A stretch of DNA of 64,000 nucleotides, taken from contig NZ_SULM01000013.1 of the NCBI RefSeq assembly GCF_005250615.1, forward strand, positions 62,001 to 126,000. The letters run 5' to 3'. Positions 36,742 to 46,149 of the stretch are shown piece by piece. The stretch's first letter is position 1. Every line of letters starts with the position of its first letter. The notes beneath the pieces are model-generated. The model searched no databases. It saw nothing but the letters and a program-made list of their open reading frames with translations, and was not told the origin of the DNA. Origin of the DNA: Pseudomonas rhizoryzae (GTDB taxonomy: Bacteria > Pseudomonadota > Gammaproteobacteria > Pseudomonadales > Pseudomonadaceae). The position numbers and the translations under genes were made by a program.

Positions 36742-37605
36742 TCAAGGTGCCGGCGCAGAGGCCGGCGACGAAGATTTGACAGGCGCCCCGTTGGGCGCTG
36801 GTTCTCCAGGCGATGTTGCAGATTGTGTGCCAGTCGACGGATTTTGCAAGGTGCTCTGTGGGCGGAACAGGTTGAGATTGCGCGAAATCAGCAGGACCAC
36901 CCGTCGATTGCGCGCGCGGTTGGCCTCGGTGGTGTTGTCGGTCACCGGCTGGTAGGCACCATAGCCCACGACCGCCAGGCGTTGCGGCGCGATGCCATCG
37001 CCGACCAGCAGGCGCACGATGCTGGCCGCGCGGGCAGCCGAGAGCTCCCAATTGGTGGGATAGAGCGCAGTACTGATGGGGCGGTCGTCGGTGTAGCCCT
37101 GGACCTGGATCGGATTCTTGTAGGGCGCCAGGATCTTGGCCACCTTTTCCAGCAGGCCGAAGGCCGGGTTGCTCGGCAAGGCATCGCCACTGGAAAACAG
37201 CAGGTTGGAATTGAGTTCGATCTCCAGCCAGCTTTCACTGGCATGCAGATTGAGCTGGCCATCGGCGATCAGGTCGCCGAAGGACGAACGCACGCTGGCA
37301 GCGATCTGCTGCAACGGATCGACAGCGGGTTGGCTGCTCGCTCCCTGGTTGTTCGACTCCACCACGGGCGGCGCGGCGCCGACCGGATGCTGATCGCCGA
37401 CCGGGATCGGGCGCAATGAGCGCTCCGGTTGGCTGAAGATGCCCGACAGGCTGTCGGAGAGCACCTTGTACTTGCTCTCGTTCAACGAGGAGATGGAGTA
37501 CATGACCACGAAGAAGGCGAACAGCAGGGTGATGAAGTCCGCGTAGGAAACCAGCCAGCGCTCGTGGTTCTCATGCTCTTCGGGACGACGGCGGCGACGA
37601 GGCAT
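36742..37605 (-). CDS. motD: Flagellar motor stator protein MotD
   Basis: This 287-residue MotB-family stator component has an N-terminal membrane helix with the proton-carrying aspartate in WLVSYADFITLLFAFFVVMY. A plug/linker follows, then a C-terminal OmpA-like peptidoglycan-binding domain (VQGYTDDRPISTALYPTNWE; NRARNRRVVLLI). Its C-terminal tail is Ser/Pro/Ala-rich. It pairs with MotC encoded 11 bases upstream. In P. aeruginosa MotCD is the stator set needed for swarming. Confidence 0.94.
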   Translation of the reverse strand: MPRRRRRPEEHENHERWLVSYADFITLLFAFFVVMYSISSLNESKYKVLSDSLSGIFSQPERSLRPIPVGDQHPVGAAPPVVESNNQGASSQPAVDPLQQIAASVRSSFGDLIADGQLNLHASESWLEIELNSNLLFSSGDALPSNPAFGLLEKVAKILAPYKNPIQVQGYTDDRPISTALYPTNWELSAARAASIVRLLVGDGIAPQRLAVVGYGAYQPVTDNTTEANRARNRRVVLLISRNLNLFRPQSTLQNPSTGTQSATSPGEPAPNGAPVKSSSPASAPAP

Positions 37606-37616
37606 GCGGCGTCCTC

Positions 37617-38357
37617 CTAGTCCAGGAAACCTTGCAGCTTCAATTCGATGGAACGGGGATTTTCACCCTCGCCGATGGACATCAGGCCTTCCAGCAGCAT
37701 CTCCCGATAACGCGACTGCTGCTGGCCCAGGGATTTGAGCTTGTTGCCAATGGGGATCAGCAGCAGGTTGGCGAAGCCCACGCCATAGATGGTAGCTACG
37801 AAAGCCACGGCGATGCCGCTGCCCAACTGCGAAGGATCGGCCAGATTCTGCATCACGTGGATCAGGCCCATCACCGCGCCGATGATACCGACCGTGGGCG
37901 CGTAGCCACCCATGGCTTCGAACACCTTGGCGGCAGCGAGGTCACGATCCTCCTGGCTGTAGAGATCGACCTCCAGAATGCTGCGCAGGGTCTCCGGCTC
38001 GGTCCCGTCGACCAATAGCTGCAAGCCCTTGGCAGCGTAGGGATCGGCTTCTCGGGCGACCAGGGGTTCGAGGCCAAGCAGGCCTTCCTTGCGCGCCACA
38101 TTGCTCCAGTTGACCACCTTGCGGATACCGCCGGTGATATCCAGGCGCGGTGGCTTGAACACCCACGCCAGCATGACCAGGGCCCGCCGCAACACGGGTA
38201 GCCGCGTTTGTAGCAGCACCGCGCCCAGGGTGCCGCCGACCACGATCAGCGCGGCCGGCGCGTTGGCCAGGGCGGCGAAGGTACCGCCTTCGAGCAGATT
38301 GCCACCCATGATGGCGGTGAACGCCAGCAGGATGCCGATGAGACTCAAAACGTCCAA
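37617..38357 (-). CDS. motC: Flagellar motor stator protein MotC
   Basis: This 246-residue MotA-family protein has four membrane helices. The cytoplasmic loop lies at about 65-145, and the last two helices carry YAPTVGIIGAVMGLIHVM and FVATIYGVGFANLLLIPIG. I start it at TTG 38357 (DVLSLIGILLAF), nine bases after GAGG; another TTG two codons upstream lies too close to that site. It forms the A subunit of the MotCD stator. Confidence 0.93.
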   Translation of the reverse strand: MDVLSLIGILLAFTAIMGGNLLEGGTFAALANAPAALIVVGGTLGAVLLQTRLPVLRRALVMLAWVFKPPRLDITGGIRKVVNWSNVARKEGLLGLEPLVAREADPYAAKGLQLLVDGTEPETLRSILEVDLYSQEDRDLAAAKVFEAMGGYAPTVGIIGAVMGLIHVMQNLADPSQLGSGIAVAFVATIYGVGFANLLLIPIGNKLKSLGQQQSRYREMLLEGLMSIGEGENPRSIELKLQGFLD

Positions 38358-38391
38358 GACCAACCGCCTCGTTGCGACCGGATGCCTGCCG

Positions 38392-39507
38392 TCACGAACA
38401 GGCCTCGGTCAGATACTTGCCGATATCGTCCAGACCATAGATGGCGTCGGCCAGGTTGGCCTTGGCGATGGCCATGGGCATGCCATAGATGACGCAACTG
38501 GCTTCGTCCTGGGCCCACACCTGGCTGCCGACCTGCTTGAGCATGCGGGCGCCTTCGCGACCGTCGGCGCCCATGCCGGTCAGCACCACTGCAAGCACCT
38601 TGTCGGCATAGGCCTTGGCCGCGGAGCCGAAGGTGACGTCGACGCAGGGCTTGTAGTTCAGGCGCTCGTCACCGGGCAGGATCTTCACCGTGCCACGACC
38701 GTCGACCATCATCTGCTTGCCTCCCGGTGCCAGCAGGGCCAGGCCCGGACGCAGCTGATCACCGTCCTCGGCTTCCTTGACGCTGATGCGGCAAAGCTTG
38801 TCGAGACGCTCGGCGAAGGCCTTGGTGAAGGCGGCGGGCATGTGCTGGATGAGCACCAGGGGCGCCGGAAAATTGGCTGGCAGCTGCGTCAGCACACGCT
38901 GGAGCGCCACGGGTCCACCGGTGGAGGTACCGATGGCGACCAGCCGGTAGTGCTTGCGCTTGGGCGGCGGTGAAGCAGGAGCGGCAGGTGCATGAGGCGC
39001 CGGAGTCCCCGCGCTCGGTGCTGGACGGGGCGTCGGACGGGCACTCGTCGGCGCGGGGGCTGCCGGCGCAGCGGCGGCGGCGACGCTGGGGGCGACGGCG
39101 AAGCGCCGATTGGAGCGGGCGATGTGATGAATCTTCTCGCACAGCAGCTTTTGTACGCTGGCGGGATTGCGCGAGATGTCTTCGAAATTCTTCGGCAGAT
39201 AGTCGACCGCACCGGCATCCAGGGCATCCAGGGTGACGCGGGCGCCTTCATGGGTGAGCGAGGAGAACATCAGCACCGGGGTTGGACACTTCTGCATGAT
39301 GTGGCGAACGGCGGTGATGCCGTCCATCATCGGCATCTCGTAGTCCATGGTGATGACATCGGGCCGCAGCGCCAGCGCCTGGTCGACCCCTTCACGCCCA
39401 TTGCTCGCCGTGCCCACCACCGAAATGTTGGGATCGGCCGCCAGGATCTCCTTGAGCCGACGCCGGAAGAAGCCGGAATCGTCCACCACCAGTACATTTA
39501 CCGGCAT
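38392..39507 (-). CDS. cheB: Chemotaxis response regulator / protein-glutamate methylesterase CheB
   Basis: This 371-residue enzyme removes methyl groups from chemoreceptors to reset adaptation. The N-terminal receiver domain (1-120) contains [13 protein letters not shown] and [12 protein letters not shown] with the phosphorylated Asp. A Pro/Ala-rich linker (about 140-185) leads to the methylesterase domain, with the catalytic Ser in [12 protein letters not shown], the His in [11 protein letters not shown] and the Asp in [13 protein letters not shown]. It lies downstream of cheA. Confidence 0.96.
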   Translation of the reverse strand: MPVNVLVVDDSGFFRRRLKEILAADPNISVVGTASNGREGVDQALALRPDVITMDYEMPMMDGITAVRHIMQKCPTPVLMFSSLTHEGARVTLDALDAGAVDYLPKNFEDISRNPASVQKLLCEKIHHIARSNRRFAVAPSVAAAAAPAAPAPTSARPTPRPAPSAGTPAPHAPAAPASPPPKRKHYRLVAIGTSTGGPVALQRVLTQLPANFPAPLVLIQHMPAAFTKAFAERLDKLCRISVKEAEDGDQLRPGLALLAPGGKQMMVDGRGTVKILPGDERLNYKPCVDVTFGSAAKAYADKVLAVVLTGMGADGREGARMLKQVGSQVWAQDEASCVIYGMPMAIAKANLADAIYGLDDIGKYLTEACS

Positions 39508-39591
39508 ACGTTGAAACTCCTAACCTGGGGCGGCGCAGGCCACCCGATGGCGTCGAGCCTCGAGGCCCGACGCCGCTAGTACCCGACCGAC

Positions 39592-41853
39592 TCAGAGCCC
39601 GCGACGGGCGTAGCGCTTGAGCATGCTGGGTACATCGAGGATGAGCGCGATGCGGCCATCGCCGGTGATGGTGGCGCCAGACATGCCGGGCGTACCCTGC
39701 AGCATCTTGCCCAAGGGCTTGATGACCACCTCTTCCTGACCGACCAGTTGGTCGACCACGAAGCCGATGCGCTGGGTACCGACCGACAGGATCACCACGT
39801 GCCCCTCGCCCTGCTCCACATGGGCCGCATTGGGCACCAGCCAACGCTTGAGATAGAACAGCGGCAGCGCCTTGTCGCGCACCACCACCACCTCCTGACC
39901 ATCCACCACATTGGTGCGGGACAGGTCGAGGTGGAAGATCTCGTTGACGTTGACCAGCGGGAAGGCGAAGGCCTGGTTGCCCAGCATCACCATCAGCGTC
40001 GGCATGATCGCCAGGGTCAGGGGCACCTTGATGACGATCTTGGAGCCCTGGCCCTTGGTGGAGAAGACGTTCAGCGTACCGTTGAGCTGGCTGATCTTGG
40101 TCTTGACCACGTCCATGCCCACCCCACGGCCGGAGATGTCGGAAATCTCGGACTTGGTGGAGAAACCCGGGGCGAAGATCAGGTTGAAGCACTCGGTTTC
40201 GGTCAGACGATCGGCCGCGTCGCGGTCGAGCAGGCCTTTTTCCACGGCCTTGTTGCGCAGCAGGTCCGCGTCCATGCCCTTGCCGTCGTCGGAAATCGAC
40301 AGGAGGATGTGATCACCCTCCTGCTCGGCGGAGAGCACTACACGTCCCGCGCGGGACTTGCCGCTCTCTTCACGCTCGGCCGGCCCTTCGATGCCGTGGT
40401 CGACCGCGTTGCGCACCAGGTGCACCAGCGGATCGGCCAGGGCCTCGACCAGGTTCTTGTCCAGGTCGGTTTCTTCACCGACCAGTTCCAGGTTGATTTC
40501 TTTCTTCAGGCTGCGCGCCAGATCCCGTACCAACCGCGGGAAGCGGCCGAATACTTTCTTGATCGGCTGCATCCGCGTCTTCATGACCGAGGTCTGCAGA
40601 TCGGCGGTGACCACGTCGAGGTTGGACACGGCCTTGGCCATGGCTTCGTCGCCGCTGTTCAGGCCCAGGCGCACCAGGCGGTTACGCACCAGCACCAATT
40701 CGCCGACCATGTTCATGATTTCGTCCAGCCGCGCGGTATCGACCCGTACCGTGGTTTCCACCTCGGTAGCGGTCGGCCGTTCGGCCGGCACCGCGGGAGC
40801 GACCGGCTTGGCCGGCTCGGCCCGCGCTGGCGCGGCTTCGGCAGCTACCGGCGCCGGCTTCGGCGCAGGTGCTGGTGCGGGCTTGGCAGCAACAGGAGCA
40901 GCAGCCACGGGCTCGGACGCAACCGCAGGACCACTGAACTTGCCCTTGCCGTGCAGCTCGTCGAGCAAGGATTCGAATTCGTCGTCGGTGATCTCATCGC
41001 TCGTCGCCGCCACTGGCGCGGCAGCGGATGCCGCCGCGACAGGTGCAGCAGCTTCGCTTGCAGCGAACTTGCCCTTGCCGTGCAGTTCGTCGAGCAGGGC
41101 TTCGAATTCGTCATCGGTGATGTTTTCGCCACCCGCGGCAGCTGGCGTAGGCGCTGCCACGGGGGCAGCGACGGCCTCGGCTGGCGCTTCGCTGAACTTG
41201 CCCTTGCCATGCAGCTGATCGAGCAGAGCTTCGAATTCGTCATCGGTGATGTCGTCACCGCCAGCGACCGGACTGACCTCGGTAGCGGCGGCCTGCTCGG
41301 CACCCGGCTCGGCGCCCAGGGCATCGAGGAGATTCTGGAATTCGGCGTCGCTGAGTTCCGGCTCAGCCGACTCGGCCGCGGCAGGGGTCGGCGCTGGCAC
41401 AGGCGGCGCGACGGGCGCGGCAGCGACCGGGGCAGGCGTGGGAGCCACGGCGGGCGCACTGCCTGCCGGCTCGGCCAGGCGCGCCAGGGCAGCCAGGAGT
41501 TCAGGCGAGGCAGGAGTGGGCTCTTCACGCTCCCGGACCTGGCTGAACATTTCGTTGACCGAGTCGAGGGCCTGCAGCACCACGTCCATCAATTCGGCAT
41601 CTACGCGGCGTTCACCCTTGCGCAGGATATCGAAGACGTTTTCCGCGATATGGCAGCACTCGACCAGCGTATGAAGCTGAAGGAATCCGGCACCGCCCTT
41701 GACGGTATGGAAGCCCCGGAAAATGGCATTCAGCAGATCCATGTCATCCGGGCGGCTTTCCAGCTCGACCAATTGCTCGGACAACTGTTCGAGAATCTCG
41801 CCGGCCTCAACTAGGAAATCCTGAAGGATTTCTTCATCGGCGTCGAAGCTCAT
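39592..41853 (-). CDS. cheA: Chemotaxis sensor histidine kinase CheA, with linker repeats
   Basis: This 753-residue kinase has the phosphorylated histidine H49 in FRGFHTVKGGAGFLQ. A dimerisation region, an ATPase domain (HLVRNAVDHGIEGP; SISDDGKGMDADLL) and a C-terminal CheW-like domain follow. Between residues about 165 and 310 an Ala/Pro/Glu-rich linker replaces a clear P2 domain. It carries three 43-residue-spaced copies of ITDDEFEALLDELHGKGKF-type motifs (202, 245, 288) and one weaker copy near 166. These resemble the CheY-binding N-terminus of FliM. CheA phosphorylates CheY and CheB in the same cluster. Confidence 0.96.
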   Translation of the reverse strand: MSFDADEEILQDFLVEAGEILEQLSEQLVELESRPDDMDLLNAIFRGFHTVKGGAGFLQLHTLVECCHIAENVFDILRKGERRVDAELMDVVLQALDSVNEMFSQVREREEPTPASPELLAALARLAEPAGSAPAVAPTPAPVAAAPVAPPVPAPTPAAAESAEPELSDAEFQNLLDALGAEPGAEQAAATEVSPVAGGDDITDDEFEALLDQLHGKGKFSEAPAEAVAAPVAAPTPAAAGGENITDDEFEALLDELHGKGKFAASEAAAPVAAASAAAPVAATSDEITDDEFESLLDELHGKGKFSGPAVASEPVAAAPVAAKPAPAPAPKPAPVAAEAAPARAEPAKPVAPAVPAERPTATEVETTVRVDTARLDEIMNMVGELVLVRNRLVRLGLNSGDEAMAKAVSNLDVVTADLQTSVMKTRMQPIKKVFGRFPRLVRDLARSLKKEINLELVGEETDLDKNLVEALADPLVHLVRNAVDHGIEGPAEREESGKSRAGRVVLSAEQEGDHILLSISDDGKGMDADLLRNKAVEKGLLDRDAADRLTETECFNLIFAPGFSTKSEISDISGRGVGMDVVKTKISQLNGTLNVFSTKGQGSKIVIKVPLTLAIMPTLMVMLGNQAFAFPLVNVNEIFHLDLSRTNVVDGQEVVVVRDKALPLFYLKRWLVPNAAHVEQGEGHVVILSVGTQRIGFVVDQLVGQEEVVIKPLGKMLQGTPGMSGATITGDGRIALILDVPSMLKRYARRGL
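40936..41250 (-). repeat. 129-bp imperfect tandem repeat in cheA linker
   Basis: Three copies encode D/N/E-ITDDEFE-A/S-LLD-Q/E-LHGKGKF at CheA residues 202, 245 and 288, exactly 43 codons apart, separated by Ala/Pro-rich spacers of varied sequence. A degenerate fourth copy (ELSDAEFQNLLDALG) precedes them near residue 166. The motif is conserved while the spacers vary, so selection on the motif is likely. Confidence 0.85.
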
Positions 41854-41879
41854 TCCTGCACTCCCAAAGAGGGTCTGGG

Positions 41880-42668
41880 TCAGAAGCCCAGACTGGATAG
41901 AAGATCGTCGACGTCGACCTGAGCGGCCACGACGTCTTCACGCTTATCGGCATGAATCTGCGGACCTTCACCCTTCATCGTCTTTTCTTTTCGGTTTTGT
42001 TCGATCAGTGCGGTGTGATCGTGGCTGAAGCCGGTGTAGCGGTCGACCTGGCTGGCCATCATCACCAGCTTGACGAGGTCTTTCTCGATCTGCCCGACGA
42101 GATTGACCACCCGCTTGATCACCTGCCCGGTGAGATCCTGGTAATCCTGCGCCAGGAGGATGTCGTTGAGCTTGGCCGACAATTGTCCGGCGCTGCTCTC
42201 GCTATGGCTCAGGAAGGTGTCGACGCGCTTGGCGAGTTCGCGAAATTCCTCGGCGCCCATTTCCCGGCGCATGAACTTCTTCCAATCCCCGTGCAAGGCC
42301 CGGGCCTCGTCGCCGAAGTTGCCTACCAGCGGGGCACTCTCCTCCACCAGATCCATGGTCCGGTTGGCGGCGTTCTCGGTCATCTTCACCACGTAGGAGA
42401 GACGATCGGTGGCATCGCTGATCTGGGAAACCTCTTCGCCGGCCACACCGCGCGGATCGATCTCGAAGTTGACGATGGCGTTGTGCAGCTCACGGGTCAG
42501 CTTGCCGACCTCCTGGTAGAGACCTCGGTCGCGAAGCTGATTGAGCTCATTGATGACGTGTACGGCCTGGGTGAAGTCGCCGCTCTCCAGGCATTTCACC
42601 AGCTCTTGGGCGTGCTGTTTTAGATTCGACTCGAAGTCGCTGAAGCTGTTCTTGCCAAGCTGATCCAT
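41880..42668 (-). CDS. cheZ: Chemotaxis phosphatase CheZ
   Basis: This 262-residue protein forms a long helical hairpin that dephosphorylates CheY-P. The catalytic region QDYQDLTGQVIKRVVNLVGQ contains the essential glutamine. The C-terminal tail VDVDDLLSSLGF is the CheY-docking peptide. It sits between cheY and cheA, with gaps of 19 and 26 bases. Confidence 0.95.
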   Translation of the reverse strand: MDQLGKNSFSDFESNLKQHAQELVKCLESGDFTQAVHVINELNQLRDRGLYQEVGKLTRELHNAIVNFEIDPRGVAGEEVSQISDATDRLSYVVKMTENAANRTMDLVEESAPLVGNFGDEARALHGDWKKFMRREMGAEEFRELAKRVDTFLSHSESSAGQLSAKLNDILLAQDYQDLTGQVIKRVVNLVGQIEKDLVKLVMMASQVDRYTGFSHDHTALIEQNRKEKTMKGEGPQIHADKREDVVAAQVDVDDLLSSLGF

Positions 42669-42687
42669 AACGTCCCCGCGGCTTTCT

Positions 42688-43062
42688 TCAGCCGTTCACC
42701 CGCTCGAAGATCTTGTCGATCTTTTCTTTCAATACCTGCGCGGTGAAAGGCTTTACCACATAGCCGTTCACGCCGGCCTGGGCGGCTTCGATGATCTGCT
42801 CGCGCTTGGCTTCGGCGGTTACCATCAGCACCGGCAGGGTCTTCAGGCGCGCATCGGCGCGGACCTGGCGCAGCAGGTCGATGCCGGTCATGCCGGGCAT
42901 GTTCCAGTCGGTGACGAGGAAGTCGAAGTTGCCGCTCTGCAGCATCGGCAGTGCGGTGTTGCCATCGTCCGCCTCGGCGGTATTGGTAAAGCCCAGATCG
43001 CGCAGCAAATTCTTGATGATGCGTCTCATCGTGGAAAAATCGTCCACGATGAGGATTTTCAT
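42688..43062 (-). CDS. cheY: Chemotaxis response regulator CheY
   Basis: This 124-residue single receiver domain has the acidic pocket DD in [13 protein letters not shown], the phosphorylated Asp in [13 protein letters not shown], Thr in [11 protein letters not shown] and Lys in [11 protein letters not shown]. Phospho-CheY binds FliM/FliN to switch rotation. ATG 43062 gives the usual MKILIVDD start. However, the GGAGG site is better spaced for an in-frame TTG at 43074 (MDKNMKIL), so the protein may be four residues longer. Confidence 0.95.
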   Translation of the reverse strand: MKILIVDDFSTMRRIIKNLLRDLGFTNTAEADDGNTALPMLQSGNFDFLVTDWNMPGMTGIDLLRQVRADARLKTLPVLMVTAEAKREQIIEAAQAGVNGYVVKPFTAQVLKEKIDKIFERVNG

Positions 43063-43150
43063 GTTCTTGTCCAAGTCGACCTCCGTCCTAAGTCAGCACA
43101 CGCGCCGTGACGCGCGCCTAAGCAATCGTAGTAGCCTGAGTACCAGCCCG

Positions 43151-43891
43151 TTAACGTGAACGCCAATCCGCCAGCCGAGCCCGCAGGCGCGCCGCGCATT
43201 GACTGTGGAGCTGGCAGACCCGGGATTCGCTCACTCCCAACACCTCGCCGATTTCCTTGAGGTTGAGTTCCTCGTCGTAATACAGCGAGAGCACCAGGCG
43301 TTCACGCTCCGGAAGATTGGCGATGGCGTCGGCCAGAGCCTTGCGGAAGCGCTCGTCTTCCAGGCCGCGACCGGGCTCGAGTTCATGCGAACCGCTCTCC
43401 TCGAGCCCATGCTCACCCCCCTCCATAAGGTCGTCGAAACTGAATAGGCGACTTCCCATGGTGTCGCCAAGGATGCCGTAGTACTCATCCAGACTCAATT
43501 TAAGTTCGGCAGCGACTTCGGAATCTTTAGCGTCGCGACCAGTGCGCGCTTCCACCGCCCGAATGGCGTCGGTGACCATGCGCGTGTTGCGATGGACCGA
43601 GCGTGGCGCCCAGTCGCCCTTGCGGACCTCGTCGAGCATGGCCCCGCGAATACGGATACCGGCGTAGGTCTCGAAGCTCGCACCCTTGCCGGAATCGTAT
43701 TTACGCGAGGCCTCCAGCAGGCCGATCATGCCGGCCTGCATCAGGTCTTCGACCTGGACGCTGGCCGGCAAGCGCGCCAACAGGTGGTAGGCGATACGCT
43801 TCACCAACGGCGCGTAGCGGTTGATGAGTTGCTCCTGCTGGGTACGTTCCGAAGTTCTGCTGTACATGCGAAGCCCGCTGGATGCTGTCAT
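43151..43891 (-). CDS. fliA: Flagellar sigma factor FliA (sigma-28)
   Basis: This 246-residue RNA polymerase sigma factor has region 2 (PLVKRIAYHLLARLPASVQV; YAGIRIRGAMLDEVRKGDWA) and region 4 (LPERERLVLSLYYDEELNLK; LGVSESRVCQLHSQ). It directs late flagellar and chemotaxis genes. ATG 43891 overlaps the fleN stop by four bases (ATGA). The order fleN-fliA-cheY-cheZ is the same as in P. aeruginosa. Confidence 0.96.
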   Translation of the reverse strand: MTASSGLRMYSRTSERTQQEQLINRYAPLVKRIAYHLLARLPASVQVEDLMQAGMIGLLEASRKYDSGKGASFETYAGIRIRGAMLDEVRKGDWAPRSVHRNTRMVTDAIRAVEARTGRDAKDSEVAAELKLSLDEYYGILGDTMGSRLFSFDDLMEGGEHGLEESGSHELEPGRGLEDERFRKALADAIANLPERERLVLSLYYDEELNLKEIGEVLGVSESRVCQLHSQCAARLRARLADWRSR

Positions 43892-44718
43892 GCGTGGGTA
43901 CCGATGGCTGGTTGCACAAGGCGCTCGACAAAGAACTCGAGGTGGCCGCGTGGATTGGCCGGCAGTGGCCAGCCATCGACTTTTTGCGCCACCGCACGAA
44001 AGGCCAGCGAGGCCTTGGCACGCGGAAAGGCTTCGTAGACGGGGCGCTGTTTCTGTACCGCCTTGCGCACCGCTTCGTCGAACGGAATGGCGCCCACGTA
44101 TTGCAGGGCGACATCCAGGAATCTGTCGGTCACTTTGGTCAGCTTAGCAAAGAGATTGCGACCTTCCTGGGGTGTTAGGGCCATGTTCGCCAGCACCCGG
44201 AAGCGGGTGACGCCATGGTCGCGATTGAGCAGTTTGATCAGGGCGTAGGCATCGGTGATGGAGGTGGGTTCGTCGCACACCACCACCAGGACTTCCTGGG
44301 CGGCGCGAACGAAGCTGACCACCTGATCGCCGATGCCCGCGGCGGTATCGACGATGAGCACGTCGAGATTCTCGCTGATGTCACTGAAGGCCTGGATCAG
44401 ACCGGCGTGCTGGGCTGGCGTCAGATTGACCATCGCCTGGGTGCCCGACGCCGCCGGAACGATGCGGATGCCACCCGGCCCGGTCAGCAGTACGTCACGC
44501 AGATCGCACTCGCCGGCGATCACGTCGGCCAGGGTGCGCTTGGGCGAGAGGCCCAGGAGAACGTCGATGTTGGCCAGGCCCAGGTCGGCGTCGAGCAGCA
44601 TGACGCGCCGCCCGATATCAGCCAGGGCCAAGGCCAGGTTGACCGACACATTGGTCTTGCCGACACCGCCTTTACCGCCCGTTACCGCGATGACTTGGAC
44701 GGGATGCATGCTACCCAT
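43888..44718 (-). CDS. fleN: Flagellar number regulator FleN (FlhG), MinD-like ATPase
   Basis: This is a 276-residue deviant Walker-A ATPase with AVTGGKGGVGKTNVSVNLAL near the start, DADLGLANIDVLLGL and LIVDTAAGIGD. FleN antagonises FleQ and limits the flagellum number to one. ATG 44718 (MGSMHPVQVI) is chosen by similarity; an in-frame GTG at 44748 would add 10 residues. It lies between flhF and fliA. Confidence 0.95.
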   Translation of the reverse strand: MGSMHPVQVIAVTGGKGGVGKTNVSVNLALALADIGRRVMLLDADLGLANIDVLLGLSPKRTLADVIAGECDLRDVLLTGPGGIRIVPAASGTQAMVNLTPAQHAGLIQAFSDISENLDVLIVDTAAGIGDQVVSFVRAAQEVLVVVCDEPTSITDAYALIKLLNRDHGVTRFRVLANMALTPQEGRNLFAKLTKVTDRFLDVALQYVGAIPFDEAVRKAVQKQRPVYEAFPRAKASLAFRAVAQKVDGWPLPANPRGHLEFFVERLVQPAIGTHA

Positions 44719-44810
44719 TGCCTGATACCTTTGATTGAAATCCGTCACACTTTAGACCAAGTGCATTTGGCGTGCCCAGACATGCGATGCACCTCTGCCG
44801 TTCGTCTGCG

Positions 44811-46139
44811 CTAGCCGGCGCGGCGGGCGGCGTTTTGGTACAGGCCGGCGAACATCCCGGCCATGGTTTCTTCGCTGGGTTCTTCCGGCGCCTGCAGGCT
44901 CACCGCGCGGCTCACCAGTTGGTGGCTGCGGGCCGCATGCAGGTCGTCCGGGATACGCGGGCCGTCGGCGATGTAGGCCACCGGCAGGCGCTGGGTGATG
45001 GCCAGGCCCAGGGCTTCGCCAAGGCTGGCGGCTTCGTCCAGCTTGGTCAGCACGCAGCCGCTCAGGCCGCAGCGCCGATAGCTGTGATAGGCCGACTTGA
45101 GCACCTGGCTCTGGCTGGTGACGCCGAGCACCAGGTAGTTGCGGATCTTCAGCTGGCGGTTGGCCAGGGCTTCGAGCTGCACCTTGAGCGCCGGATCGTT
45201 GGCGGGCATGCCCGCGGTGTCGATCAGAACCAGGCGCTTGCGTGCCAGCGGCGCCAGGGCCTGAGCCAGGGACTGACCCGGATCGACCAGGGTCACCGGC
45301 ACGTCGAGGATGCGGCCGAGGGTCTTGATCTGCTCCTGGGCGCCGATGCGGAAACTGTCCATGCTGACCAATGCCAGGCTCTGCGGTCCGTACTTGAGGA
45401 CATAGCTGGCGGCGAGCTTGGCCAGGGAGGTGGTCTTGCCCATGCCGGCCGGACCGACGAAGGCGACGATGCCGCCCTCCTCCAGGATCTTGGCGTCGGT
45501 GGTCTTGGCCAGTTGCGCGAAGTTGGCCAGCAGCATGCGCCAGGCGTGGCGTGGCTCCTGAATCTTGGCCACGCTGTCGAGCAGGTGGCGGGCCAGGTCG
45601 GCCGGCAGACCCATACGCTGCAGACGGCGCCAGAGCCCGGCTTGCTGCGGACGGGTGGACTGCACCTGGGTCCAAGCCATGGAGCCGAGTTGGACTTCCA
45701 GCAATTCACGCAGGCCACTGAGTTCGCTGCGCATGGCTTCCAGGGCGCGACGGTCTGCCGGCGCTGCGCTGGCGGTAGCAGCGGCGGCGGCCGGCTGGGG
45801 CGCGCGCGGCGGCGCGATCACCGGCTCACGACGGCTGTCGGCGGCGCTGATGGCGCCGAGCAGTTGCTTGTCCTTCGGCGCCGCCGAGGGCACGCCCGGC
45901 GCGCGGATGCTGAGGTCGGCATGGGCCTGGGCGATCTTCGCATGGGTCTTGCGCAACTCCGCCTGCAATTCGGCGTTGGGCGCAGCCGGTGCCGGGGCCT
46001 GGTAATCCAGGGCCGCGGTCAGCTCGATCCCGCCGGCGACCCGGCGGTTACCGAGGATGGCGGCATCCGGACCCAGCTCGTCGCGTACCAGCTTCATGGC
46101 TTGACGCATATCGGCGGCGAAGAAACGTTTGACTTGCAT
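44811..46139 (-). CDS. flhF: Flagellar placement GTPase FlhF
   Basis: This 442-residue SRP-type GTPase fixes the polar site of the flagellum. The N-terminal basic B-domain (MQVKRFFAADMRQAMKLVRD) and a variable Ala/Pro region precede the NG domain. GTPase motifs are G1 VGPAGMGKTTSLAKLAAS, G3 LVLIDTAGMPANDP and G4 GCVLTKLDEAASLGE. It starts 10 bases after flhA and precedes fleN, the usual flhA-flhF-fleN order. Confidence 0.96.
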   Translation of the reverse strand: MQVKRFFAADMRQAMKLVRDELGPDAAILGNRRVAGGIELTAALDYQAPAPAAPNAELQAELRKTHAKIAQAHADLSIRAPGVPSAAPKDKQLLGAISAADSRREPVIAPPRAPQPAAAAATASAAPADRRALEAMRSELSGLRELLEVQLGSMAWTQVQSTRPQQAGLWRRLQRMGLPADLARHLLDSVAKIQEPRHAWRMLLANFAQLAKTTDAKILEEGGIVAFVGPAGMGKTTSLAKLAASYVLKYGPQSLALVSMDSFRIGAQEQIKTLGRILDVPVTLVDPGQSLAQALAPLARKRLVLIDTAGMPANDPALKVQLEALANRQLKIRNYLVLGVTSQSQVLKSAYHSYRRCGLSGCVLTKLDEAASLGEALGLAITQRLPVAYIADGPRIPDDLHAARSHQLVSRAVSLQAPEEPSEETMAGMFAGLYQNAARRAG

Positions 46140-46149
46140 GATCTAGACC

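Noticed and set aside
39748-41814. 688-residue plus-strand frame opposite cheA
   Set aside because: Antisense shadow of the cheA codons with repeated Gly/Arg/His runs and no domain.
41945-41952. GCCGATAA (minus strand) as a FliA-type -10 box
   Set aside because: It lies inside the cheZ coding end and has no TAAA-like -35 element about 15 bases upstream.
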